Below are positions 31,437 through 42,225 of a DNA stretch of 64,000 bases, piece after piece. Source of the stretch: Diphasiastrum complanatum (Eukaryota > Streptophyta > Lycopodiopsida > Lycopodiales > Lycopodiaceae); the NCBI GenBank assembly GCA_029204225.1, contig CM055099.1, positions 58,601,982 to 58,665,981 on the forward strand, in the 5' to 3' direction. The notes under the pieces are model-generated. The model was not told where the DNA came from, did not search any database, and saw only the letters and a program-made list of their open reading frames with translations. Both the position numbers and the translations under genes were made by a program. Numbering within the stretch: position 1 is the first letter of the stretch; each line of letters starts with the position of its first letter.

Positions 31437-33788
31437 CTAGCTTGGTTCAATCATTGCTTTACTAATCACTCCAAGTGATGATCTGAACTTCATAAAAGGT
31501 GTCTTTTGAAGTGGTTTAGTAAGTAGATCAGCTACACATTCATTGCTTGGAACATGCTCCAAAGCAATCTTCTTGGCTTGCACCATTTCTCTCACAAAGT
31601 GATGGCATATCTCAATGTGCTTAGATCTTGCATGAAAGATTGGGTTAGATGCAAGGTGTTGGGCTGATATATTGTCATTGTAGATAATTGGTGCCTCCTC
31701 TGAATCCATGATCTTTAGCTCCACCAATAATCTCTTGATCCAAAGTACCTCCTTTGTAGTGGTTGTCAAAGCTTTGTACTCGGCCTCGGTTGAAGATAGA
31801 GATATAGTTTCTTGCTTTTTTGAAAGCCATGAAACCACACCTTCTCCTATGAAAGTTGAATAGGCACTTGTTGATCTCCTATCCCTCTTGTTCCCTGCAA
31901 AATCTGAATCACTAAATGCATGAAGGTTAATCACATCTCCTCTATATAGAATCCCAAAATCCAATGTACCTGAGATGTATCTTAGAATCCTCTTAGCCTT
32001 TTTCCAATGGATATTCAATGGCTTTTGCATGGATTGGCTCAACCTACATACACTAAAGCTAAGATTTGGTCTAGTTATAGTGATCCACATTAAGGAACCT
32101 ATAAGTTGCCTAAACAAAGTGATGTCCATGAAGGATCTTTCATCATCTTCATTTGGCACTTTTACATCTTGCTCCATTGGTGTGTCAACACTTTTGCATA
32201 CTTCCATCTTAAACTTCTTCAAAAGACTTTGAGCACAGTTTACTTGACTTATAAAGATAAAATCAGACCCTCTAAGTACTTCTATGCCTAAGATGAAGTG
32301 AAGACACCCTAGATCTACCATCTTGAACTCTAAGGATAGATCTATCTTGATTTTTTCAATACCATCAACACTATTTCCACTAATGATGATGTCATCTACA
32401 TAAATGAGTAAAAGTACAATACCAACATCATCAAACTTAATGTAAAGAGTGGGATCATATTCACTTTGAACAAAAGAAAGTGAAATAAGATAGCAATGTA
32501 GTCTTGAATTCCAAGATCTCGAGGCTTGCTTCAAGCCATAGATGCTTCTTTGGAGATGGCATACTTTGTTCTCCATTCCATGCTTGATGAACCCTTGTGG
32601 CTGCTCCATATAGATATCCTCTTCCAAAAAACCATTCAAGAAAGCATTAGAGACATCCATTTGACATAGAATCCATCCAAAATGTGATGCAAGTGCAATG
32701 ATTAGTCTTATTGTGACCATCGTGGCCACGGGAAAAGTTTCCTCATAGTCTATCCCTCTCTCTTGAGCATAACCTTTTGCAACTAATCTTGCTTTATGTT
32801 TGTTAACAATCCCATTTGCATTCAACTTAAGCTTGAAGACCCACTTGCATCCTATTACATTCCTTTGAGGTCTCTCAACAAGCAACCAAGTTTCATTCTC
32901 AATCAAGGCATCATACTCATCCAACATAGCTTTATACCATTCTTTGGAGTTCAATGCATCTTCAACATTAGACGGTTCTTCAAAACTAGATAAAGCATAA
33001 AAAGTGGATGAGATACCCTCAACTTGCTGTCCTTTGCCTTGATATGTGAGCCTTGATGGCTCCACTTTTGCCCTTGAAGATCTCCTTGGTGTGATAGGTG
33101 GGTTTGGTGCTTGCTCCTCCATGAGCTCCTCCTCAAAACCAAGATCTTGCTCCTCGGCCATCTTCTTCTTGATTGTTGGAGCATTTGAGCCTTCTTCAAG
33201 CATATGCATATGATGTTCATCAAAGATGACATCCCTTGAAACAACAAATTTGTTCAAGGATGGGAGATAGACTTTGTAGCCCTTGCTTGAGCTTGCATAT
33301 CCAAGCATGATCCCTCTTGTGGAAGATGGGTCCTCCTTGGTTCTTGTTTCCAATGGCACATGCACATAACATATACACCCAAAAACTTTCAAGTGATTAA
33401 GATTGGGTTTCTTTCCATACAACATCTCATAAGGAGTTTTGCCTTCAATTGCTTTGCAAGACACCCTATTCATCAAGTAGTTTGCACATACAAGAGACTC
33501 ACCCCAAAAGGATTTGGGCAAACAAGCATCTAATCTTAAAGCCTTAGAACATTCACATAATGTTCTATTCCTTCTTTCAGCAGCTCCATTTTGTTGAGGA
33601 GTGTAAGGACAAGAAGTCTCTTTCTTGATCCCTTCCTCCTCACAAAAGGCCTTGAACTCATTGGAGATGAATTCTCCACCATTGTCACTTCTAAGAATCT
33701 TGATGCTATGATTATGATGCTTTTCCACAAACAACTTGAACTTTACAAAAGTATCAAATACTTGAAACTTGAAGGAAAGTAAGAACAC
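31437..33788 (-). pseudogene. B2 pol: integrase core, RT, RNase H (783 codons)
   Basis: This is the second half of the B2 polyprotein, from inside the integrase core to the natural C-terminus. It shows SDNGGE and GAAERRNRT (second D and the E of the triad), KARLVAKGYAQ, YVDD, SDSDFAG, SSTEAEY and the terminal VADLLTKPL block absent from B1. One codon of the conserved ETFAPVAK motif is missing (ETFPVAT), which may harm RT. It is separated from the upstream frame by a one-base deletion near 33822. Confidence 0.94.
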
Positions 33789-33820
33789 CCAACAATATCT
33801 TGAGTAGTCATCAATGAAGG

Positions 33821-35401
33821 TTAAAACATGGATGAACCTCCATTAGATTTGGTGCTAGCAATGTGCACATCCAAGTGTATGAGTTCAAGAGGATGAGATG
33901 ACTTTGTGATGGAGTTAGGAAACACCTTCTTATGTGCCTTGGATAAGGCACAAGCTTCACAAACCTTGTCTTCCTTCCCAATAGACCTTGGTAGGCCTAA
34001 AGCATACTCCTCCTTGATCATAGCCTCCATGGAACCCGAGTTGACATGTCCAAGTCTTTTGTGCCATAAAGTAAAAGTAGATATCTTGCTCTTCTCGGCC
34101 AACATGACAACATTAGTATCCACAAATGCATCCAACTTATAAAGTTTGCCAAGTCTAGTGCCCTTAGCCACTATCTTACTCTTCTTCTTGATGAAACATT
34201 CATTTGAAGCAAAGTCAACATTGAAACCATTGTCTACCATTTGGCCAACACTTAGTAGATTCTTTGTTATTGTAGGAATGTACAAAACACCTTCTATGTT
34301 GATCTTTTTGGAAGATCCTAAGCAAAGGGGAATGCTACCAACTCCTTCAATCTTACAAGCTTCATCATTTGCTGTATAGATAGACTTTATAGGTCCATCA
34401 TAAGATAAGAGAGAAGAGAAAAACTCCCTTTTACTAGTCATGTGTGAACTAGCACCCGAGTCAATCCACCAAGGATCTTCTCCTTTGAAGCTTGTTGAAG
34501 AAAATATGGACATCATGAGAGAGTCCTCATGTGAACTCTCCTCCTCCTCCTCTTTGCTCATGTTGGCTTGGCTTTGATCTTGCTTCCTCTTGAAGCATTC
34601 CGAGGCATAATGCCCCATCTTGCTGCAATAGTAGCACTTCACCTTTGATTTGTCCTTATTGACTTTGGTGGTTGATGGAGATGCGTTTGGGGGTCCTTCT
34701 TGATCCTCAAGCTTTGTAGACTTCTTGAATGTTGATCCTTTGCCTTTGGACTTGCCTTTGCCTTTGGTGAAGAGAGCTTGGTCATCTTCACCTTGGATGG
34801 AAAGCCTATCCATCCTCTCTTGAATTTGGCTCCTTCTTGATTCCTCGGCCATGAGTGTGCCTTGGAGTTCTTCAAGTATGGGTAGCTTACCCATAATTGC
34901 ATATCCCTGAACCAAATTGTCAAATTCAAAGCTTAGTCCATTCAATATGAGTTGAACAAGCTCTTCATCCTTGATAGGGTCACCTATAAAGGCTAGCTCT
35001 TTGTTCAATTCCTTTACTCTTAGGACAAAAGTATGTGCACTCTCTCCTTTCTTTTGATAGCTTCTATAGATTTGATTCTTCAAAGCTAACATTCTAGTTT
35101 GGTTCTTGGATTCATAGAGCTTTTGCAAAGTCTCCCAAGCATCTTGAGCTGAAGTGCAATCTCCTACCTCTCTTAAGAGTTCATTTGCAACATTCATTTT
35201 TATGCAATGTAGTGCAACATTGCACCTCTTGATGTATTTGGCTTTTTCTTGAGGATGAATAGGTTCACCCTCCTTACCATTTACAATTTCCATCAGATCT
35301 TGCATGATCATGATAGATTCCATTCTAACTTTCCATATGGAATAGTTAGTTTTGTTGAGCCTTTCATTAGTATCCAAAAGATATGCATTTATAGATGCCA
35401 T
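33821..35401 (-). pseudogene. B2 gag, protease and integrase N-terminus (526 codons), frameshifted end
   Basis: It starts with the same N-terminus as B1. It has a CCHC knuckle (C256, C259, H264, C269), DSG protease (314-316), and the integrase HHCC site (HKRLGH, CEAC). The first catalytic aspartate lies in HLDVH, where B1 has HSDVH. The frame ends at GGSSMF because B2 has four T where B1 has five, so the rest of pol (33788 and below) is out of frame. Gag and protease are intact. Confidence 0.94.
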
Positions 35402-36200
35402 CTAGTCTCCTAATCAAGGACTTGACACAAATGAAGGTTACTTCTATTGATTTGATTGAAGGTCTACCTTATCCCACTTCTTAGGGACCTGAAAAGATCA
35501 GTAATAGACTTCCTATAAAGATCTAAGAATGATCTCTAACAAAATCAAATCATAGAATACTAGAAACAATGCACTTGCTTGATTGAAGTAGACAATACTA
35601 GTAGAATTGCCCCTCTTTCTATAAAGAACATTAAAGCTTCCAAATGATCTGATCAAGAGTGAATTTTAGCAACCTAATATACTTCCAAAATCACTTGTAA
35701 AAGATCTAAATGGAACTTAATGAGGATGCAACACAATCTACTATCCAATCACAAGCAAAAAATGATCAAAATTGATGAAAAATTGATCTAATTTGGTGCA
35801 TAAGTCAAGCAATGGTTGGACTGAACCTAAATCACTTTAGGAGGTGTCTACTACACCTTAGAACAGCCTTGAAGAGTCCCCAAAACTCTGATCTTCCCTC
35901 TCCTTGAATGCTAGAAAGCCTTCTCTATGAAATCACCTCCAAAACTCGCTTAGAAGTCAATGCTTGGAGCAAGCAAAACTTGCTATCTTGGTAATGTGAA
36001 TTGAATTCAACTTTGCCTCTGGTTTTAGACACCTAAACACCTGCAAATGAAGTCACACAACACCAATCTCCAATGTATTTGACTCACTTTGAGTTCTAGA
36101 ATCAATACTAGATGCTAAGATCCAATCTACACAAGATTTAGATCAAAAATTGTGATCAAATTGAATGAAAACCAAGGATTTTGCTCATTTCAACCTTTAG
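35402..36200 (-). mobile_element. B2 untranslated leader
   Basis: About 800 bp of non-coding leader. It contains the uninterrupted version of the site where element A entered B1 (AGTAGAATTGCCCC, 35602-35612). Confidence 0.85.
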
Positions 36201-36212
36201 GCTCTGATACCA
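36201..36212 (-). promoter_or_regulatory. B2 primer-binding site
   Basis: The minus strand reads TGGTATCAGAGC and abuts the 5' LTR. Confidence 0.92.
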
Positions 36213-36894
36213 TGTAAAAATTACAGCAAATAAGGATCCTAAAACACTTGAAATGATGAGGGAAACAATAGATTATGATTTCATAAGATTAGCACAAGTT
36301 GAACCATCAAAATCCATCAAAAATCTATGCTTGAACCTCACTAAATGGCCCAAATCCTTGAAGAAGGCTTCACACGTGTGAAAGTACGGCCTCCCACAGT
36401 CTGAGTACTGTACACCAGACCTACATTCAATCCTATAATCATTAGTAATCACAAGTACTCAAACAATTATGAACATAGAGAGCAATTGCACCATTATGAG
36501 AGAAAAATAATGAAATTGCTTGATTGATTTTGGTGAGATATCATCACCTATATATACATGATCCATCACGGTTTTGGGCAGGTATGAGTAGCCCTAAACC
36601 TATCCCTAATGCTAATTTTGGTGGATCTTTCATCCCTACCAAGTTAGGGTTGGAATCTTGGAGATCCCTCAACAATGCAAAAGTTACCAAAAATAGCTCC
36701 TATTTTTTCTCCCTTGTATCTAAGCATAATTTGGACTCATTCCAAAGGTTGTAACACTTAGGTCTACTTGAGAACATCCTTATGAATGGAATCCTATGCT
36801 ATTTGGCACGTGTGACAAGCCACATCATGACCATCTAACTATTTACAAGTCATATGACCAAAACTAGTCAAGCTAGAATTGTGAATTTTTAACA
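36213..36894 (-). repeat. B2 5' LTR (682 bp)
   Basis: A TATATATA box (36549-36556) lies upstream, in element orientation, of the intact palindrome CACACGTGTG at 36371-36380. It ends TTTTTAACA before the ATAAC duplication. Confidence 0.95.
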
Positions 36895-36926
36895 ATAACA
36901 TAAAAAAGGTAGCACACCATGTGCTA

Positions 36927-37469
36927 TCTTTTTGTTGAGTCATGGCAAGAAAGAAACTCGCAAAACTCGCAAAAAATTTACTCGTAAAATGCCAAGGCCC
37001 ATTGTTGATGACGAAGACAACCTCAACTTGGACTTCGTGCCCACCACCCACACGTCACACCATTCACCACCATAGGTCAGGACCTAACGCTTCTCATGAT
37101 TCCTCGTCACATGCCACTACTAACATCTTGTCATTGTCACACCATACCGTGCCTTCACATGCCACATCATCCGACACACCATCTAACATGCCATCCACCT
37201 CTCAAGCCTCCACCACATCTATCACATGGAGGCCATGCCACATGTGGTTGGGATACTCGACACACCATGCAATGTGCCTTCATGCCCACCCTGAGAAGGG
37301 AGACTAATCAGGTTGTCGCCAACATGATCTACAACCTCACCCTGCCATTTGCCATTAGAGACACCACATTGTTTAGGGCCACTTTTGTTGCAGCCATAGC
37401 ATGTGACAAATGCTTATAAATCAAATCTTGTAAAGTATGAGAAATTAGTGGGAGAGTGACAAGAGTATG
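36927..37469 (+). other. Degraded possible coding sequence, unrecognised
   Basis: A frame starting near 36942 gives a lysine-rich start and then a His/Thr/Ser-rich stretch. Another, to a stop near 37419, contains VVANMIYNLTLPFAIRDTTL. The latter vaguely recalls the N-terminal region of hAT-type transposases, but too little is left to assign. No LTR features are present. Confidence 0.3.
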
Positions 37470-38296
37470 TGCTTAAGAGGGAGTTAACTTGTCCTTATAC
37501 CCCTCAACAACATGGAGTGGCCGAGATGAAAATGTAGATCTCTTTGTGAGTGTGCTAAGGCCTTGAGACTAGATGCCTCTCTCCCACACCCATTAAATTG
37601 GGGTGAAGCTATTACATGTGCTACTTTTCTATGTGATAGGCTGCCAAAAAAAGCCATTGGAGGGATCACAACACATTAGGCTCTACATGGTAACAGGTCG
37701 AATCTCAAAGATTTGAAAATCTTTGGTTCTCCTTGCTATGTTCATCATGTTTGGAAACAAGAAAAAATGATGATAGTATCTTTGTTGGATATAGTGAATC
37801 TAGCAAGGGATATAGAGTCTTCAATCCCATAACTAATAAAATTTGAGTGACTAGGGATGTCTTATTTGATGAGATGTGTTTCTCAAGTGAGTGAAAGTGC
37901 AACTAATCATCTTGATGCCAAGGATATTGCTAGGATTGAGGAGGAGCAACAACATGGTGAAGATCTTGAGGATCCACCTCAAGACCCGAGAGCTCCAAGG
38001 AGGTCTTCAAGAGCAAGGGCCGAGAGCCATCAAGGCTCACATATGTTGACAAAGGTAAGCAAAGGAAAGGCACTCAACCATTCACTTCTTACACTCTTTT
38101 AATTTCAATGTTTGATGAACCAACTTGCTATGAAGATGCTCTCATGGAAAATCATACTTGGGATCTTGTTGATGTTTTTCAAGGGAAGAAGCCACTTGGT
38201 TGCAAGTGGGTGTATAGATTGAACTATAACCAAGATGGATCAATAAATGAGTATACTTTTGCTCCTATGGCTAAGCCAATGACTATTGGGGAATGA
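37470..38296 (+). pseudogene. Ty1/copia integrase to RT remnant
   Basis: Across several frames the order is CPYTPQQHGVAEMK (integrase third acidic residue), KALRLDASLPHP, FGSPCYVHHV, LEDPPQDPRAPRRSSRARAE (linker), LFDEPTCYEDAL, NHTWDLVDV and LGCKWVYRLNYNQDGSIN (RT start). Frameshifts and stops divide it and the remainder of RT is missing. It is an old copia fragment distinct from A-D. Confidence 0.85.
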
Positions 38297-38664
38297 TGTG
38301 AATAGATGGACTGATGATGGGTCGAACGATCGGATTGAAACGATTCTACTATTGCACAAAAGTGGTGGTCGACTGATTCCCTCAATGCGTGCACTACAAC
38401 ATCAGTAGGCGAACACAAAATAGAGCTTGATTGCGCGGTTGTTTCCGGAAGTGAAAGAACAATCAAAGCCGAATATGCATTTACATGATGGAACGATTTT
38501 ATCTAACTTTAGGAAAAGATTTCAAGTCTCTTCACAATTTGCACAAGTCTACATATCCTACTCTACCATAACCTTGCAGCCCATAAACTTTGCTTGTCAT
38601 TAGCAGTTTGCATGGATTGTTGTTTGGCATAAGTGTTGCGGTCGACAATAGCCTCCACTACCAC
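38297..38664. other. Non-coding flank of R1
   Basis: No gene, LTR end or repeat family is recognised. It ends in CCTCCACTACCAC, immediately before the R1 LTR. Confidence 0.5.
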
Positions 38665-39897
38665 TATTGTAAAGTTACCTTTACAAGCTTTACTTCCGGC
38701 GCCATCGGTGCCAGCTATGTCCCCGGCGCCAACAGCGCCCCTGCTGCTCCCGGCACCAACGGCGCCGGCGCCGCTCCCGGGGCCAATATGACCAGAATCC
38801 AGCCGGTGCCAAGTTCCTATGGCTGAAAATCTTTGATCGGTTCTAGCGTAGTCCAGAGAGCTCAAATCACCTCACACGATCTAGGCATGATTAAAGGAAG
38901 CCTAGGGATCAATAAAATCTAGAGAGAAAAAATGACTTTCTAGAAAGAGAAAATCCTAGAGAGAGAAAAACGTGCTTTACCAGCTTGGGTAGAGTGCTTG
39001 GTATGAGGGGGGGTGCTGAATCACACCAATACTATGGGGGAGTGCGGGTTGCGACTCAAGGCGAGCTCCAACCAAGTCTCAGCCTCCCTTGCTGGAATGT
39101 TGTCATGGCTCTCGCCTTGGCATGCTAGCGCCCCGGAGACTAGGGTCGGTCACACACTTGAAATGTAACCTTCTCAGATTTATCAATAAAGTGGGATTTT
39201 CCTCAAACTGACTCTGATTACCTTCTGGGTTTCAGTGTTCGGTAAAAGCGCCAGTTGTAAGGCCGCTTCCAAACTTTTAAGTTGGCACATAGCTGAGGGT
39301 CGTATCCCGGGACGCCAGCGGTATGCCGTCGGGACCATAGGGTCCGTGGCGCCAGCGGTATGCTGTCGGGACCATTTGGTCCAGGATCTGGTTGTTTCCA
39401 TATCTGTCGCGGCTTGTGGTTCTGAGTGTTCCTTGCATGAACGTGAATGGGTTAAGCTCTTGGGGAACGGGCTCTAACCTGTCGGCTGAGTTGGATGGCT
39501 TGCTTGGGTGGAAGTTACCTGTTTATGGCTGTCCAGTCTGGCGTGGCGCCAGGTTGGCTTCCAGCGCTCGTGACGAAGCTTTCAGTTGGTTAAGTCTGAT
39601 GTAAGTCAGACCGCTTGCTTGGAATGGATGTTACTCGTTTGTAACGAAGCTTCGAGTTGGTTAAGTTTGATGTATGTCGGGCGGCTTGCTTGGAGGGAAG
39701 TCACCCACGTCGGGACCCCCGATCTGGCATGGCGCCAGGTTGGATCTCAATGTTGGTTTTCGGAACTTCAAGTTGGTTAAGTCTGATTGTTGTTGGCGAG
39801 TTGGCTGCTTGTATGTCAAGTGGGTTTGGATGGCAAGAGTTGAAGGCTGGGAAGCTAAGTCGTGGTTCCCGGATCCCTTTGGGATGCCTGCGCTACA
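38665..39897 (+). repeat. R1 5' LTR (1233 bp)
   Basis: It starts TATTGTAAAG, with the second base of the usual TG end changed to A, and ends GCGCTACA. All R LTR blocks are present: GGCGCC cluster, CTAGAGAG tract, ACTATGGGGGAG core, AATAAA and GTTGGTTAAGT units. It is followed by a spacer TG and a primer-binding site. Confidence 0.92.
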
Positions 39898-39899
39898 TG

Positions 39900-39911
39900 T
39901 GGTATCAGAGC
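39900..39911 (+). promoter_or_regulatory. R1 primer-binding site
   Basis: TGGTATCAGAGC lies two bases after the LTR CA end. The solo LTR at 40293-41537 fixes where an R LTR truly ends, so the TG spacer is real. Confidence 0.88.
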
Positions 39912-40292
39912 CGACTGGCCAGTCAGCTATGCGGATCTCACGGAAATGGCCACGGTTTGGGGTTCATCAAGACAACTGTTGTGCAAGGTGCTGCCCACAG
40001 TGTAAGCATGGGTGCGTCCACGGTCGGGGTGGTCGGCAAAACGGGGGACTTGATGAGTCAAGGTGCTGCCCTTGAGGTGTAAGCACGGTCAGTTCTCGCG
40101 GTTCGGGCCTGGCACTGTTTGCACGTAGAACAGATGAGACAAAGTGCTGCCTAGGGAGGTGAAAGCACGGTCTGTACTTTGTGGGGTGCGGGGCGACATA
40201 TTCGAACTGTACGGGTTAACCATTGATACAGAGATGATGCTCGAATTCGGGTGTAAAGCATGGGTGGTGAGCTACCGGTGCGGGATAGCTGC
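39912..40292 (+). mobile_element. R1 internal leader, part 1
   Basis: This non-coding R/S leader has repeated blocks GGTGCTGCCC...GTAAGCA and AGTGCTGCCTAGG...GTGAAAGCACGG. It is interrupted at GGATAGCTGC by a solo R LTR. Confidence 0.82.
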
Positions 40293-41537
40293 TGTAGCGC
40301 AGGCATCCCAAAGGGAGCCGGGAACCACGACTTAGCTTCCCAGCCTTCAACTCTTGCCATCCAAACCCACTTGACATACAAGCAGCCAACTCGCCAACAA
40401 CGATCAGACTTAACCAACTTGAAGTTCCGAAAACCAACATTGAGATCCAACCTGGCGCCATGCCAGATCGGGGGTCCCGACGTGGGTGACTTCCCTCCAA
40501 GCAAGCCGCCCGACATACATCAAACTTAACCAACTCGAAGCTTCGTTACAAACGAGTAACATCCATTCCAAGCAAGCGGTCTGACTTACATCAGACTTAA
40601 CCAACTGAAAGCTTCGTCACGAGCGCTGGAAGCCAACCTGGCGCCACGCCAGACTGGACAGCCATAAACAGGTAACATCCACCAAAGCAAGCCATCCAAC
40701 TCAGCCGACAGGTTAGAGCCCGTTCCCCAAGAGCTTAACACATTCACGTTCATGCAAGGAACACTCAGAACCACAAGCCGCGACAGATATGGAAACAACC
40801 AGTTCTTGGACCAAATGGTCCCGACAGCATACCGCTGGCGCCACGGACCGAATGGTCCCGACGGCATACCGCTGGCGTCCCGGGATACGACCCTCAGCTA
40901 TGTGCCAAGTTAAAAATTTTGAAAGCGGCCTTACAACTGGCACTTTTACCGAACACTGAAACCCAGAAGGTAATCAGAGTCAGTTTGAGAAAAATCCCAC
41001 TTTATTGATAAATTTGAGAAGGTTACATTTCAAGTGTGTGACCGACCCTAGTCTCCGGGGCGCTAGCATGCCAAGGCGAGAGCCATGACAACATTCCAGC
41101 AAGGGAGGCTGAGACTTGGTTGGAGCTCGCCCTGAGTCGCAACCCGCACTCCCCTATAGTATTGGTGTGATTCGGCACCCCCCCTCATACCAAGCACTCT
41201 ACCCAAGCTGGTAAAGCACGTTTTTCTCTCTCTAGGATTTTCTCTTTCTAGAATGTCATTTTCTCTCTCTAGATTTTATTGATCCCCAGGCTTCCTTTAA
41301 TCATGCCTAGATCGTGTGAGGTGATTGCACATCGATCTGAGCTCTCTGGACTTCGCTAGAACCGATCAAAGATTTTCAGCCATAGGAACTTGGCGCCGGC
41401 TGGATTCTGGTCCCAGTGGCGCCGGGAGCGGCGCCAGCGCCGTTGGCGCCGGGAGCAGCAGTGGCGCTGCTGGCGCCGGGGACATAGCTGGCGCCGATGG
41501 CGCCGCAAGTAAAGCTTGTAAAGGTAGCTTTACAACA
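40293..41537 (-). repeat. Solo R LTR (1245 bp) in the R1 leader, TSD GCTGC
   Basis: It runs TGTAGCGCAGG ... CTTTACAACA on the plus strand and is flanked by GCTGC at 40288-40292 and 41538-41542. The undisturbed site (GATAGCTGCCGATCG) is seen in reverse at about 5422-5438 in S2. With the R1 5' LTR it forms inverted arms of about 1.2 kb around a spacer of about 395 bp. Confidence 0.93.
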
Positions 41538-41904
41538 GCTGCCGATCGTTTAGCTATAAGGGCTATCGACCAAAAAGTGGTGGGGCGTGACTCAAGCAAT
41601 GTGCTGCTTAATGGTGAAAGCACGGATAGTTGGAAGGGTGTCCTATGTGGGCTGATTCCGTGATCGATTTGTATGGGCGCGGCCAGGCAACGGTCCGTTG
41701 GCAGGACCATCTCAAAGGGGGACCTTGTCTTTGTTACTTGTTAGTAAACCTGCCTGAGTGTCTTACTTGTATATGAACATTTCAAAGAAAGGCCTCTGTC
41801 ACCAGTTAATAAGGTTGTTGGGTTTTACGAAAGCGATATCAAATCTACGCTTTTTCCAGACAAAGATATATTTTCAAGCTATGTAATTTTTCAGTACAAA
41901 GAGC
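41538..41904 (+). mobile_element. R1 internal region, part 2, up to the B1 site
   Basis: R/S leader continues from GCTGCCGATCG. At about 41775 it jumps (TTGTATAT to GAACATTTC) to the 3' internal part also seen at 25754 and 54154. It ends at AAAGAGC, directly against inverted B1 LTR sequence. Its continuation is on the other side of B1, at 8046 and below. Confidence 0.85.
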
Positions 41905-42068
41905 TGTAAAAATTACAGCAAATAAGGATCCTAAAACACTTGAAATGATGAGGGAAACAATAGATTATGATTTCATAAGATTAGCACAAGTTGAACCATC
42001 AAAATCCATCAAAAATCTATGCTTGAACCTCACTAAATGGCCCAAATCCTTGAAGAAGGCTTCACACG
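41905..42068 (-). repeat. Last 164 bp of the B1 3' LTR, inverted
   Basis: The reverse complement equals the end of a B LTR (positions 519-682), with about three differences from the B1 5' LTR. Its left flank AGAGC (41900-41904) is the partner of the B1 duplication GCTCT at 8042-8046. It stops within the B palindrome (CACA|CGTGTG), where D LTR sequence takes over. Confidence 0.93.
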
Positions 42069-42213
42069 TTGATCAATATCTCTTAGAGTTTGCATCTCAT
42101 TTTGTATGTAGATGCTGATTTTTTTTACATTGGCAGGATTGTTGGTTTGCTCCTTATTGTAACCAAAGATTTGGGACATGGATTGGATCTTGAATGATCT
42201 GAAATCCTTCACA
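42069..42213 (+). repeat. Last 145 bp of the D 5' LTR
   Basis: It matches the end of the 3' LTR (46898-47042) with about three differences and ends CCTTCACA. It lacks the TATA region, which went to 19165-19669. Confidence 0.93.
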
Positions 42214-42225
42214 TGGTATCAGAGC
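42214..42225 (+). promoter_or_regulatory. Element D primer-binding site
   Basis: TGGTATCAGAGC directly abuts the LTR end. Confidence 0.92.

Larger units (their letters stand above)
30741..36894 (-). mobile_element. Element B2: near-complete Ty1/copia, TSD ATAAC
   Basis: This 6154-bp element has exact duplications ATAAC (30736-30740, 36895-36899), two 682-bp LTRs with about three or four differences, a primer-binding site and full-length gag-pol. The coding frame is broken by a one-base deletion in a T run and the RT region lacks one codon. B1 is the same family; each copy is intact where the other is broken. Confidence 0.96.

Noticed and set aside
37300-37440. hAT transposase fragment
   Set aside because: The peptide VVANMIYNLTLPFAI only vaguely resembles the family; no BED finger or hATC dimerisation region is visible.
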